Source of the DNA: VBCK01 sp035511515 | Lineage (GTDB): Bacteria > Pseudomonadota > Gammaproteobacteria > Burkholderiales > Burkholderiaceae_F | Direction: 5' to 3' | Length of the DNA: 45,424 bases | Assembly: GCA_035511515.1 (NCBI GenBank) | Contig: DATKFG010000086.1 | Span: 1-45,424 of the forward strand | Shown: positions 15,800 to 22,913 of the stretch, one piece after another | How positions within the stretch are numbered: position 1 is the first letter of the stretch | Layout of the letters: each line of letters opens with the position of its first letter | The notes under the pieces: model-generated | What the model was told of the DNA's origin: nothing | The model's database searches: none | Seen by the model: the letters and a program-made list of their open reading frames with translations, nothing else | Translations under genes and position numbers: made by a program

Positions 15800-17346
15800 G
15801 CCGGCGGCTTGCCGGACACGTCGTAGACGACCCGGTTGATCCCGCGCACCTCGTTGATGATGCGGTTCGACACCCGCCCCAGCAGCTCGTGCGGCAGCGG
15901 CGCCCATTGCGCGGTCATGAAATCCTGCGTCTGCACCGCGCGCAGCGCGACCACCCACTCGTAGGTGCGGCCATCGCCCATCACGCCGACGCTGCGCACC
16001 GGAAGGAACACGGCGAACGCCTGGCTGGTGCGGTCGTACCAGCCGCTCGAACGCAACTCCTCGATGAAAATGGCGTCGGCGCGCCGCAGCAGGTCGGCGT
16101 ACTCCGGCCGCACCTCCCCCAGGATGCGCACGCCCAGCCCGGGACCCGGGAACGGGTGGCGAAACACGATCTCGCGCGGCAGCCCCAGTGCCAGTCCGAG
16201 CTCGCGCACCTCGTCCTTGAACAGCTCCCGCAGCGGCTCGAGCAGCTTCAAGTGCAGCGTCTCGGGCAGCCCGCCGACGTTGTGGTGCGATTTGATGGTG
16301 GTCGCCTTCCTGGACTTGGCGCCCGCCGACTCGATCACGTCCGGATAGATCGTGCCCTGCGCCAGCCAGCGCACCTGCGCGCGGCGCGCAGCCTCCTGCT
16401 GGAACACCTCGACGAACTCGGCGCCGATGATCTTGCGTTTGGCCTCCGGATCGCGCTCCCCGGCCAGCCGCCGCATGAAGCGTTCCGATGCATCCACGTG
16501 CACCAGGTGCAGACCCAGATGGTTCTTGAAGGTTTCCACGACCTGGCTGGCTTCGCCCAGGCGCAAAAGGCCGGTATCGACGAACACGCAGGTGAGCTGG
16601 TTGCCGATGGCGCGGTGGATCAGCAAGGCGGCAACCGACGAGTCGACCCCGCCGGACAGCCCCAGGATCACTTCCTCGCGCCCGACCTGGGCACGGATCG
16701 CACGCACGGCCTCCTGCAGGTAGTCCGGCATGTTCCAGTCGCCGCGGCAGCCGCAGATGTCCCGCACGAACCGCGTCAGGATCGCCTGCCCCTGCAGCGT
16801 GTGGGTCACCTCGGGATGGAACTGGACCGCATACAGGCGGCGGCTCTCGTCGGCCATGCCCGCGATCGAGCAGGTATCGGTCGACGCCATCAGCGAAAAC
16901 CCGGGCGGCATCTGCACCACCCGATCGCCGTGGCTCATCCAGGCCTTCAGCATCCCGTGCCCGTCGGCCGTCTGAAAATCCTGCAGGCCGTCGAGCAGGC
17001 GCGTGTGGCCGCGCGCGCGCACCTCGGCGTATCCGAACTCGCGGGTGTGTCCACCCTCGACCCGGCCGCCCAGCTGCTGGGCCATCGTCTGCATCCCGTA
17101 GCAGATGCCCAGCACCGGCACGTCCAGCGCGAACACGATGGCCGGGGCCTGCTCGGTGGACTCCTGGTGCGCCGACAGATGGCTGCCCGACAGGATGATC
17201 CCGCGCGGACCGAAGGACCGAATGAAATCCTCGCCGACGTCGCACGGGTGGATCTCGCAATACACCCCGGCCTGGCGCACGCGCCGGGCAATCAGCTGCG
17301 TGTATTGCGCGCCGAAATCCAGGATCAGGATGCGCTCGTGGGACAC
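15781..17346 (-). CDS. guaA: GMP synthase (glutamine-hydrolysing)
   Basis: Converts XMP to GMP with ATP and glutamine in the last step of guanine nucleotide synthesis. The 521-residue protein has the full layout: a class I glutaminase domain with the Cys in VLGICYGMQ and His/Glu in VQFHPEV; an ATP-pyrophosphatase domain with P-loop LGLSGGVDSSVAA; and a dimerisation domain ending NRVVYDVSGKPPATIEWE, the usual C-terminus. The start is GTG at 17346, directly after the guaB stop (TAG at 17349-17347). The 3' end carries the repeat at 15781-15799. Confidence 0.97.
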   Translation of the reverse strand: MSHERILILDFGAQYTQLIARRVRQAGVYCEIHPCDVGEDFIRSFGPRGIILSGSHLSAHQESTEQAPAIVFALDVPVLGICYGMQTMAQQLGGRVEGGHTREFGYAEVRARGHTRLLDGLQDFQTADGHGMLKAWMSHGDRVVQMPPGFSLMASTDTCSIAGMADESRRLYAVQFHPEVTHTLQGQAILTRFVRDICGCRGDWNMPDYLQEAVRAIRAQVGREEVILGLSGGVDSSVAALLIHRAIGNQLTCVFVDTGLLRLGEASQVVETFKNHLGLHLVHVDASERFMRRLAGERDPEAKRKIIGAEFVEVFQQEAARRAQVRWLAQGTIYPDVIESAGAKSRKATTIKSHHNVGGLPETLHLKLLEPLRELFKDEVRELGLALGLPREIVFRHPFPGPGLGVRILGEVRPEYADLLRRADAIFIEELRSSGWYDRTSQAFAVFLPVRSVGVMGDGRTYEWVVALRAVQTQDFMTAQWAPLPHELLGRVSNRIINEVRGINRVVYDVSGKPPATIEWE

Positions 17347-18807
17347 CTACTCGACCCGGTAATTGGGCGCTTCCTTGGTGATCCGAACGTCGTGAACATG
17401 CGACTCGCGCATTCCGGCGCTGGTGATCTCGATGAATTCGGCGCGCGTTCGCATCTCCTCGATCGTGCGGCACCCGCAGTAGCCCATGCTGGACCGCACG
17501 CCGCCGGCCAGCTGGTACAGGATCGAAAGCACGCTGCCCTTGTAGGGCACCATGCCCTCGACGCCCTCGGGAACCAGCTTGTCGGCGCTGGCCTCGTAGT
17601 CCTGGAAATAGCGGTCCGCGGCTCCCTGCTGCATGGCCCCGATGCTGCCCATGCCGCGGTAGGACTTGTACGAGCGGCCCTCGTACAGGATCGTCTCGCC
17701 CGGCGCCTCTTCGGTGCCGGCGAACATGCTGCCCATCATCACGCTCCAGGCACCCGCCGCCAGCCCCTTGGCGACATCTCCGGAATAGCGCACGCCGCCG
17801 TCGGCGATCACCGGGATGTGCTGGCCGGCCAGCGCGCGCGCCACATTGGCAATCGCCGTGATCTGCGGAACCCCGACGCCAGCTACCACCCGCGTCGTGC
17901 AGATCGAACCCGGGCCGATTCCGACCTTGACCGCATCGGCGCCGTGCTCGGCCAGTGCGATGGCCGCCGCAGCCGTGGCGATGTTGCCTCCGACCACATC
18001 GACCTGCGGATAATTGCGCTTGATCCAGCGGACCCGATCCAGAACGCCCTGGGAGTGGCCGTGTGCGGTGTCGACCACGAGCACGTCGACCCCGGCCCTC
18101 ACCAGCAGCTCGCAGCGTTCGTCATCGCCTTCGCCGACGCCGACGGCAGCGCCCACGCGCAGCTTGCCCAGTTCGTCCTTGGCGGCGTCCGGATGCTCGG
18201 TCGCCTTGGTGATGTCCTTGACCGTGATCAGTCCTTTCAGCTCGAAATCGCCGTTGACCACGACGACCCGCTCCAGGCGGTGCCGGTGCATCAGCGCCTT
18301 GGCCTCTTCCAGGCTGGCGCCCTCGCGCACCGTAACCAGTCGGTCGCGCGGCGTCATGATGTCCCGCACCGGGGCGTCCAGCCTCGTCTCGAAACGCAGA
18401 TCGCGGTTGGTGATGATGCCGATCACCTTGGGGCCTTCCACCACCGGCAGGCCCGAGATCCGGTGCAGGCGGGTCAGCTCGATCACATCGCGGATCTTCA
18501 TGTCCGGTCCGATCGTGATCGGATCGCGCAATACGCCGGCCTCGTGGCGCTTGACTTTCAGGACCTCGGCTGCCTGCTGGCGCCCGGACAGATTCTTGTG
18601 CAGGATGCCGATGCCGCCCTCCTGCGCCAGGGCAATCGCCAGGCGGGAGTCGGTTACGGTATCCATGGCCGCGGATACCAGCGGCAGTTTCAGCAGGATT
18701 CGGCGGGAAAAGCGGGTGGAGAGATCCGTCTCCCTGGGCAACACGGCCGTGTAAGCCGGCAACAGCAGCACATCATCGAACGTCAGCGCCTTCTCGATCA
18801 AACGCAT
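17347..18807 (-). CDS. guaB: IMP dehydrogenase
   Basis: Oxidises IMP to XMP with NAD+, the rate-limiting step of guanine nucleotide synthesis. The 486-residue protein has the TIM-barrel core with two CBS domains inserted at about residues 95-200. The active-site loop GIGPGSICTTRVVAGVGVPQ carries the catalytic Cys, and GGVRYSGDVAKGLAAGA and GYCGCRTIEEM are also family signatures. The stop abuts the guaA GTG start, so guaB-guaA form one operon. A perfect TATAAT lies 26 to 31 bases upstream of the ATG. Confidence 0.97.
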   Translation of the reverse strand: MRLIEKALTFDDVLLLPAYTAVLPRETDLSTRFSRRILLKLPLVSAAMDTVTDSRLAIALAQEGGIGILHKNLSGRQQAAEVLKVKRHEAGVLRDPITIGPDMKIRDVIELTRLHRISGLPVVEGPKVIGIITNRDLRFETRLDAPVRDIMTPRDRLVTVREGASLEEAKALMHRHRLERVVVVNGDFELKGLITVKDITKATEHPDAAKDELGKLRVGAAVGVGEGDDERCELLVRAGVDVLVVDTAHGHSQGVLDRVRWIKRNYPQVDVVGGNIATAAAAIALAEHGADAVKVGIGPGSICTTRVVAGVGVPQITAIANVARALAGQHIPVIADGGVRYSGDVAKGLAAGAWSVMMGSMFAGTEEAPGETILYEGRSYKSYRGMGSIGAMQQGAADRYFQDYEASADKLVPEGVEGMVPYKGSVLSILYQLAGGVRSSMGYCGCRTIEEMRTRAEFIEITSAGMRESHVHDVRITKEAPNYRVE

Positions 18808-18832
18808 CGCAGTCCTCGCGCCGCAAAAGCGG

Positions 18833-18838
18833 ATTATA
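18833..18838 (-). promoter_or_regulatory. Candidate -10 box of the guaBA promoter
   Basis: A perfect TATAAT on the minus strand, placed so that the leader would be only about 20 bases. No convincing -35 is seen 16 to 18 bases upstream, where the sequence is very GC-rich. This fits an activator-dependent or discriminator-controlled promoter, but that is a guess. Confidence 0.4.
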
Positions 18839-19018
18839 CGGGGTCGCAGCCCGCGCCCCGGCGCGCGATCGGTGCGGCTGTGACCGGGAAGTTCAGTCTT
18901 TTCAGGGGCATTCGCGGTTGCTGCGCTGCATCATCGCCCACCGGCCATCATGAGTCCCGCCGATGTTCGGGCATCACGCGGTCGGGTAAAGTGCCGGACG
19001 GTGCCAAGCGGCGCAAAC

Positions 19019-19037
19019 CAGCTCGGGACCCGAGCTG
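19019..19037 (+). promoter_or_regulatory. Near-perfect palindrome before the DUF4124 gene
   Basis: CAGCTCGGG and CCCGAGCTG flank a single central A, and the palindrome ends six bases before the ATG at 19044. As RNA it can form an 8-base-pair hairpin with a three-base loop just where a ribosome binding site would lie; none is seen otherwise. It could also be an operator. Confidence 0.45.
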
Positions 19038-19043
19038 AAAACC

Positions 19044-19607
19044 ATGGAAAACGGCAAGCCCCGCAACGTCCTGTGCGCGCTGCGCATCGGCCTTTTGATG
19101 CTGCTGACCGCGGCGGCTTCGATCGCATCGGCCCAGTGGGCCTGGCGCGACGAAACTGGCCACACGGTTTATTCCGACCAGCCACCGCCACCGGGCGTGA
19201 AGCCGGCCGACGTGCTGCGCCAGCCGGCGCCGGCTGCGCCCGCGCCGCAGTCCGACTCGCCCGACGCCGCAGCGCAGCCCGGCGTCAGCCCCGGCGCAAC
19301 GCCGCCCAACGCAGCAGCTCAGGCCCCTGCCCAGCCGCGTGCCGGCTCGGTGGCCGAACGCGAGCAGGAATTCCGCAAGCGGCAGAAGGAGCGTGCCGAA
19401 GCCGAGCGAAAAGTGGCCGAGCGGGACACCGAGGCGGCACAGAAAGCGGAGGACTGCGAGCGGGCCCGCGGTTACATGAAATCGCTCGATGCGGGCATCC
19501 GGCTGGTGCGCACCAATCCCGACGGCAGCCGCGAATTGATGGACGAGGACCAGCGCGCCGCCGAAGCGCAACGTACCCGCGCGATCATCGACAGCCGCTG
19601 CAACTAG
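19044..19607 (+). CDS. DUF4124 domain-containing exported protein
   Basis: A 187-residue protein with a signal peptide (LRIGLLMLLTAAASIASAQ) followed by the DUF4124 motif WAWRDETGHTVYSDQPPPPGVKPADV. The middle (about 60-100) is Pro/Ala-rich and disordered, and the rest is a charged helix (EREQEFRKRQKERAEAERKV) likely to be a coiled coil, with two Cys near the end. The function is unknown. Such genes commonly sit beside guaB and rnfH in Burkholderiales. Translation seems to start without a good ribosome site. Confidence 0.88.
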   Translation: MENGKPRNVLCALRIGLLMLLTAAASIASAQWAWRDETGHTVYSDQPPPPGVKPADVLRQPAPAAPAPQSDSPDAAAQPGVSPGATPPNAAAQAPAQPRAGSVAEREQEFRKRQKERAEAERKVAERDTEAAQKAEDCERARGYMKSLDAGIRLVRTNPDGSRELMDEDQRAAEAQRTRAIIDSRCN

Positions 19608-19643
19608 TCCCCGCCGGATCGGCCGGTTGCGGGCGCACGCGCC

Positions 19644-19940
19644 TTACTCCGACGAGGCCGCACGCCGCCGGCGCGCTTCCTTCGGGTCCAGCGCGAGCGG
19701 CCGGTATATCTCGATCCGATCGCCTTCGTTGACCGCGTCGCGCAGGCTGCAACCGCGACCGAAGATGCCCACGTCCAGCGGCTGTCCGTCCAGCTCGGGC
19801 AACGCGTTCAGGATCCCGCTGGCCCGGATCGCCGCCTCGACCGTGGCGCCGTGCGGGACCCGGACCCGGAACCGATGGGCAGCGCGCGGCAGCGCGTAAA
19901 CGACCTCGACCTGGATCAACGCAGCGCCGGCGTCAGCCAT
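19644..19940 (-). CDS. rnfH: RnfH family protein (ubiquitin-like fold)
   Basis: A 98-residue small protein of the RnfH/UPF0125 family, with IQVEVVYALPRAAHRFRVRVPHGATVEAAI, SGIL and VGIFGRGCSLRDAVNEGDRIEIYRPLALDPKEARRRR, the characteristic end. The role is not well known; it is often paired with RatA. The ATG at 19940 overlaps the ratA stop by 8 bases. Upstream in-frame codons to 19970 lie inside ratA and are not favoured. Confidence 0.92.
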   Translation of the reverse strand: MADAGAALIQVEVVYALPRAAHRFRVRVPHGATVEAAIRASGILNALPELDGQPLDVGIFGRGCSLRDAVNEGDRIEIYRPLALDPKEARRRRAASSE

Positions 19941-20364
19941 ACAGCGAGTCGGCCCGGCGCGCGAAGGCATCGATCAGCGAACCGGCGATCGATTCGAACA
20001 CCGGGGCGATCAGCCGGCCCAGCAGCCCGGCCGCGAACTCGTACTGCAGCTGCAGGCTCACCTTGCACGCCTGCTCGGGCAGCTCCTGGAAACGCCAGTG
20101 GCCCGTCAAGCGCCGGAACGGACCGTCCACCAGCGTTATGCGGATCTCGCTAGGACGGTACGATACGTTGCGCGTGGTGAAGCGGCTGCGCACGCCCATG
20201 TAGGCGATCTCGATGGTCGCCTCGACGCTGCCGTCGGGCGCAGGCCGTGCGTGCGAGGCCGGACACCAAGGCAGGAACTCCGGATAGTCATCGACCTGCT
20301 CGACCAGTCGAAACATCCGCTCCGCACTGTAGGGAACCAGCACCGATCGTTCGATTCGACGCAT
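19933..20364 (-). CDS. ratA: RatA family SRPBCC/START-like protein
   Basis: A 143-residue protein of the RatA/COQ10-like START family. It begins RRIERSVLVPYSAERMFRLVEQVDDYPEFLPWCPAS, the family signature, and ends with LIAPVFESIAGSLIDAFARRADSLYG. Relatives are implicated in ubiquinone binding; E. coli RatA was reported to affect 70S assembly. The molecular role here is unsettled. It overlaps rnfH and is divergent from smpB across a 49-base gap containing a small palindrome TTACA-N7-TGTAA. Confidence 0.92.
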   Translation of the reverse strand: MRRIERSVLVPYSAERMFRLVEQVDDYPEFLPWCPASHARPAPDGSVEATIEIAYMGVRSRFTTRNVSYRPSEIRITLVDGPFRRLTGHWRFQELPEQACKVSLQLQYEFAAGLLGRLIAPVFESIAGSLIDAFARRADSLYG

Positions 20365-20413
20365 ATCAGGCGATCGTTACACTGGAATTGTAAGACGCGA
20401 ACCACACCGAAAC

Positions 20414-20863
20414 ATGCCGATCGCCCAGAATCGCAAGGCCGTCCACGACTACTCGATCGAGGAGCGTTTCGAGGCCGGCCTTGCGCTGCAGGGCTGGGAA
20501 GTCAAGAGTGTCCGGGCCGGACGAAGCCAGCTCAACGAAGCTTACGTGATCATCAAGGAAGGGGAGCTTTACCTGCTCAATGCGCACGTGGGCGCCCTGC
20601 CGACCACGTCGACCCACGAGCGCGCCGACCCGACCCGAACGCGCAAGCTGCTGATGCACGCCGCCGAGATCCGCCGGCTGATCGGAAAAGTCGAGCGGGC
20701 CGGCTACACGCTGGTTCCGCTGGATCTTCACTTCGCGCGCGGCCGGGTCAAGCTCGCGCTGGGCCTGGCCAAGGGTAAGCGCCAGTTCGAAAAGCGCGAC
20801 GCCGAGCAGAAACGCGACTGGAAGCGCGAGCAAAGTCGCCTGCTTAAGCAAAGCACCCGCTGA
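20414..20863 (+). CDS. smpB: SsrA-binding protein SmpB
   Basis: A 149-residue partner of tmRNA in rescue of stalled ribosomes. It opens NRKAVHDYSIEERFEAGLALQGWEVKS and has GELYLLNAHV, the HERADPTRTRKLLMH loop and the basic C-terminal tail (GKRQFEKRDAEQKRDWKREQSRLLKQSTR), all typical. The ATG at 20414 gives the normal length. The tmRNA gene itself is not in the window. A hairpin follows nine bases after the stop. Confidence 0.97.
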   Translation: MPIAQNRKAVHDYSIEERFEAGLALQGWEVKSVRAGRSQLNEAYVIIKEGELYLLNAHVGALPTTSTHERADPTRTRKLLMHAAEIRRLIGKVERAGYTLVPLDLHFARGRVKLALGLAKGKRQFEKRDAEQKRDWKREQSRLLKQSTR

Positions 20864-20871
20864 CGAGTCTT

Positions 20872-20897
20872 CGGGAAATGCTGAAAAGCATTTCCCG
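20872..20897 (+). terminator. Hairpin with GAAA loop behind smpB
   Basis: CGGGAAATGCT (20872-20882) pairs perfectly with AGCATTTCCCG (20887-20897) around the stable loop GAAA. It sits nine bases behind the smpB stop. It is a strong transcript end or 3' stabilising structure; only a weak T-containing tract follows. Confidence 0.5.
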
Positions 20898-20903
20898 CTT
20901 CAC

Positions 20904-20942
20904 ATTTCCCCTCCCTCAGGGAGAGGGGGAAGGGGTGAGGGG
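20904..20942. repeat. Short GC-rich palindromic repeat (CCCTCCCTCAGGGAGAGGG type)
   Basis: Plus-strand sequence around CCCTCCCTCAGGGAGAGGG, followed by GGGGTGAGGGG. It belongs to the same loose family of extragenic palindromes as the larger elements at 22739 and 45215, but it is much shorter and its match is only in the outer CCCTCACCCC-type ends. Confidence 0.5.
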
Positions 20943-21061
20943 ACAGCCTGACACGCCGGTTACACCCGCGGCCTGCCCGCGGGGTCAGTGACACCTTTGC
21001 CATGGTCCGGTCACGCGGCGCGAGTAGGTTGCGCTCTCTTCAACAAGAAGGGGAGAGCCGC

Positions 21062-22723
21062 ATGAAGCAAGCACCCATCCTCGCAAAGATGCTCATCGCG
21101 GGTGTAATCGCAGGACTCGGATTGTGCGCGCTGGCCGAAGACGGCGAGCGTAACGTCAAACACGTGCTGGTGATCAGCGTCGATGGCCTGCACTCGGTCG
21201 ATGCCGAGCGGTTCATCGCGAGCCACCCGGACTCGGCTCTGGCCGAACTGGCTTCGCATGCCGCTCGCTACACGACGGCCGGCACCTCCAGGCCGTCGGA
21301 TTCGTTTCCGGGCGTGCTGTCGCTCGTAACCGGTGGGTCTCCGGCGTCGGCCGACGTGTTCTACGACGTGAGCTGGAGCCGGACCCAGTGGGCGCCCGGA
21401 CCGGCCGGTTGCACCGGCTCGCCGGGCCAGCAGACGACGTACGACGAGACGATCGATCTGCTCACGGTCGTCAACGGCTTTGCGATCGATCAGAACCGGA
21501 TCGATCCGACCCTGCTGCCGTGGGGCATGAAGGACGGAACGTGCCAGCACATCTACCCGCACGACTTCGTCAAGGTCAACACCGTGTTCGACGTCGTCAA
21601 GAAGGCGGGGCTCGGCCGCACCGCCTGGGCCGACAAGCACGCTGCCTATGACCTGGTGACCGGACCCACCGGCATGGCGGTCGACGACCTGTACACGCCG
21701 GAAGTCACCAATCCGGAGACGTTGAACGACGCCTCCGGCAACCCGATTCCCGGACCGTACGACGGCGACTACGGCATCGTCGGCGGGATGGCAACGCGGG
21801 ACGCAACGGTCAGCGTCAACTGCACGCTGGACAACGACCGCAGAAAGTTCAAGGCGCTGATCAATGAGATCAACGGCTACGACCACACCGGCACCGGGCC
21901 GCAGGTCGGCACCCCGACCGTCTTTGGAACGGACCTGCAGGCGATCAGCGTCGGGCAGAAGGTCTCGCTCAACAACACCGACGGCAGCTGCAACGCCCCG
22001 GATCCGGCCGGTGTGAACGGCAAGCCGGGCGGGTACGTGGACGGTTCGGGCGCGCCCACTGCGGTGCTGCAGTACGCGCTCGAGCAAACCGACCTGCAGC
22101 TTGGGATGGTCGTGGCCGCGCTGAAGGCGCGTCACATCTACGACTCGACGCTGGTCATCATTTCTGCCAAGCACGGCCAGACGCCGATCGACCCGCTGAA
22201 GACCAACAAGATCGGTCACCTGCAAGGCCTGGTTTCCGCGTACGCGTCGTCGAGCGACTCGGTCGCGCAGGCGATCGTCAACGCCGGCGAGAACGAGGAC
22301 GACATCGCGTTGATCTGGCTGAAGGATCAGTCGCTGGCCGCAGCGGCTGCCCAGTGGCTGCGCGACAACAACACGGCCGCCAAACTGCACATCCAGCAGG
22401 TACTCTCAGGCGATCTGCTGAAGCTGCGCTTCCGCGACCCGGCCACCGACGATCAGACGCCGGACATCATCGTGGTACCGGAACTGGGAGTCATCTACAC
22501 GAGCTCGACCGCCAAGAACGCCGAGCACGGCGGCTTCAGCAACGACGACAACAACGTGGCGCTGATCGTGTCGCAGCCGGGCATCCATGAAAAGGTGATC
22601 AAGGGCGCCGTGCTGACCACGCAGATCGCGCCGACGGTCCTGAAGGCGCTGGGTCTGGATCCGGCTGAGTTGAAGGCGGTTCAGATCGAGCACACCGAAG
22701 TGCTGCCGGGGCTGGGGCTTTAG
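21062..22723 (+). CDS. Secreted alkaline phosphatase superfamily phosphodiesterase/pyrophosphatase-like protein
   Basis: A 553-residue protein with a signal peptide (MKQAPILAKMLIAGVIAGLG, cleavage near ALAED). The core has the metal-site segment HVLVISVDGLHSVDAERF, the nucleophile region TSRPSDSFPGVLSLVTGGSP, LVIISAKHGQTPID with a metal-ligand His (a Lys replaces the more common Asp before His), and NAEHGGFSNDDNNVALIVSQPG with another His. This is the type I phosphodiesterase/nucleotide pyrophosphatase branch. The substrate is unknown. The start at 21062 is set by the ribosome site AAGGGGAGAG and the signal peptide. It interrupts the usual smpB-ppsA neighbourhood and is flanked by palindromic repeats, so it may be an acquired gene. 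Confidence 0.85.
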   Translation: MKQAPILAKMLIAGVIAGLGLCALAEDGERNVKHVLVISVDGLHSVDAERFIASHPDSALAELASHAARYTTAGTSRPSDSFPGVLSLVTGGSPASADVFYDVSWSRTQWAPGPAGCTGSPGQQTTYDETIDLLTVVNGFAIDQNRIDPTLLPWGMKDGTCQHIYPHDFVKVNTVFDVVKKAGLGRTAWADKHAAYDLVTGPTGMAVDDLYTPEVTNPETLNDASGNPIPGPYDGDYGIVGGMATRDATVSVNCTLDNDRRKFKALINEINGYDHTGTGPQVGTPTVFGTDLQAISVGQKVSLNNTDGSCNAPDPAGVNGKPGGYVDGSGAPTAVLQYALEQTDLQLGMVVAALKARHIYDSTLVIISAKHGQTPIDPLKTNKIGHLQGLVSAYASSSDSVAQAIVNAGENEDDIALIWLKDQSLAAAAAQWLRDNNTAAKLHIQQVLSGDLLKLRFRDPATDDQTPDIIVVPELGVIYTSSTAKNAEHGGFSNDDNNVALIVSQPGIHEKVIKGAVLTTQIAPTVLKALGLDPAELKAVQIEHTEVLPGLGL

Positions 22724-22738
22724 CGCGGCGCGCCTCCA

Positions 22739-22908
22739 CCCTCACCCCCTCCCCTCTCCCGCTGCGCGGGCGAGGGGCGATACAGCGTGCTTTTGGGACG
22801 ACCTCAGATCTGCGGCGATCGGTCGCCCCTCGCCCGCGCAGCGGGAGAGGGGCGGGGCTCGCCCTGCGAAGCCGGGCTAGGCCCGGCGAAGCAGGGGGGT
22901 GAGGGCTC
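22739..22908. repeat. Large palindromic extragenic element B
   Basis: Bases 22751-22780 and 22823-22852 are perfect 30-base inverted repeats with a 42-base loop. To the right is a second palindrome at 22862-22896 (CCCTGC-GAA-GCCGGGC-TAG-GCCCGGC-GAA-GCAGGG). The outer ends read CCCTCACCCC and GGGTGAGGG. It fills the space between convergent genes and may end transcription from both sides. A sister copy is at 45215-45386. Confidence 0.85.
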
Positions 22909-22913
22909 TTTAG

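Noticed and set aside
15718..19038. 1106-residue open frame on the plus strand across guaA and guaB
   Set aside because: It is antisense to two unmistakable genes; its His/Arg/Asp-rich composition is typical of a shadow frame in GC-rich DNA.
18808..19043. Purine or other riboswitch upstream of guaB
   Set aside because: The predicted leader is only about 20 bases, and no riboswitch-like conserved core was seen.
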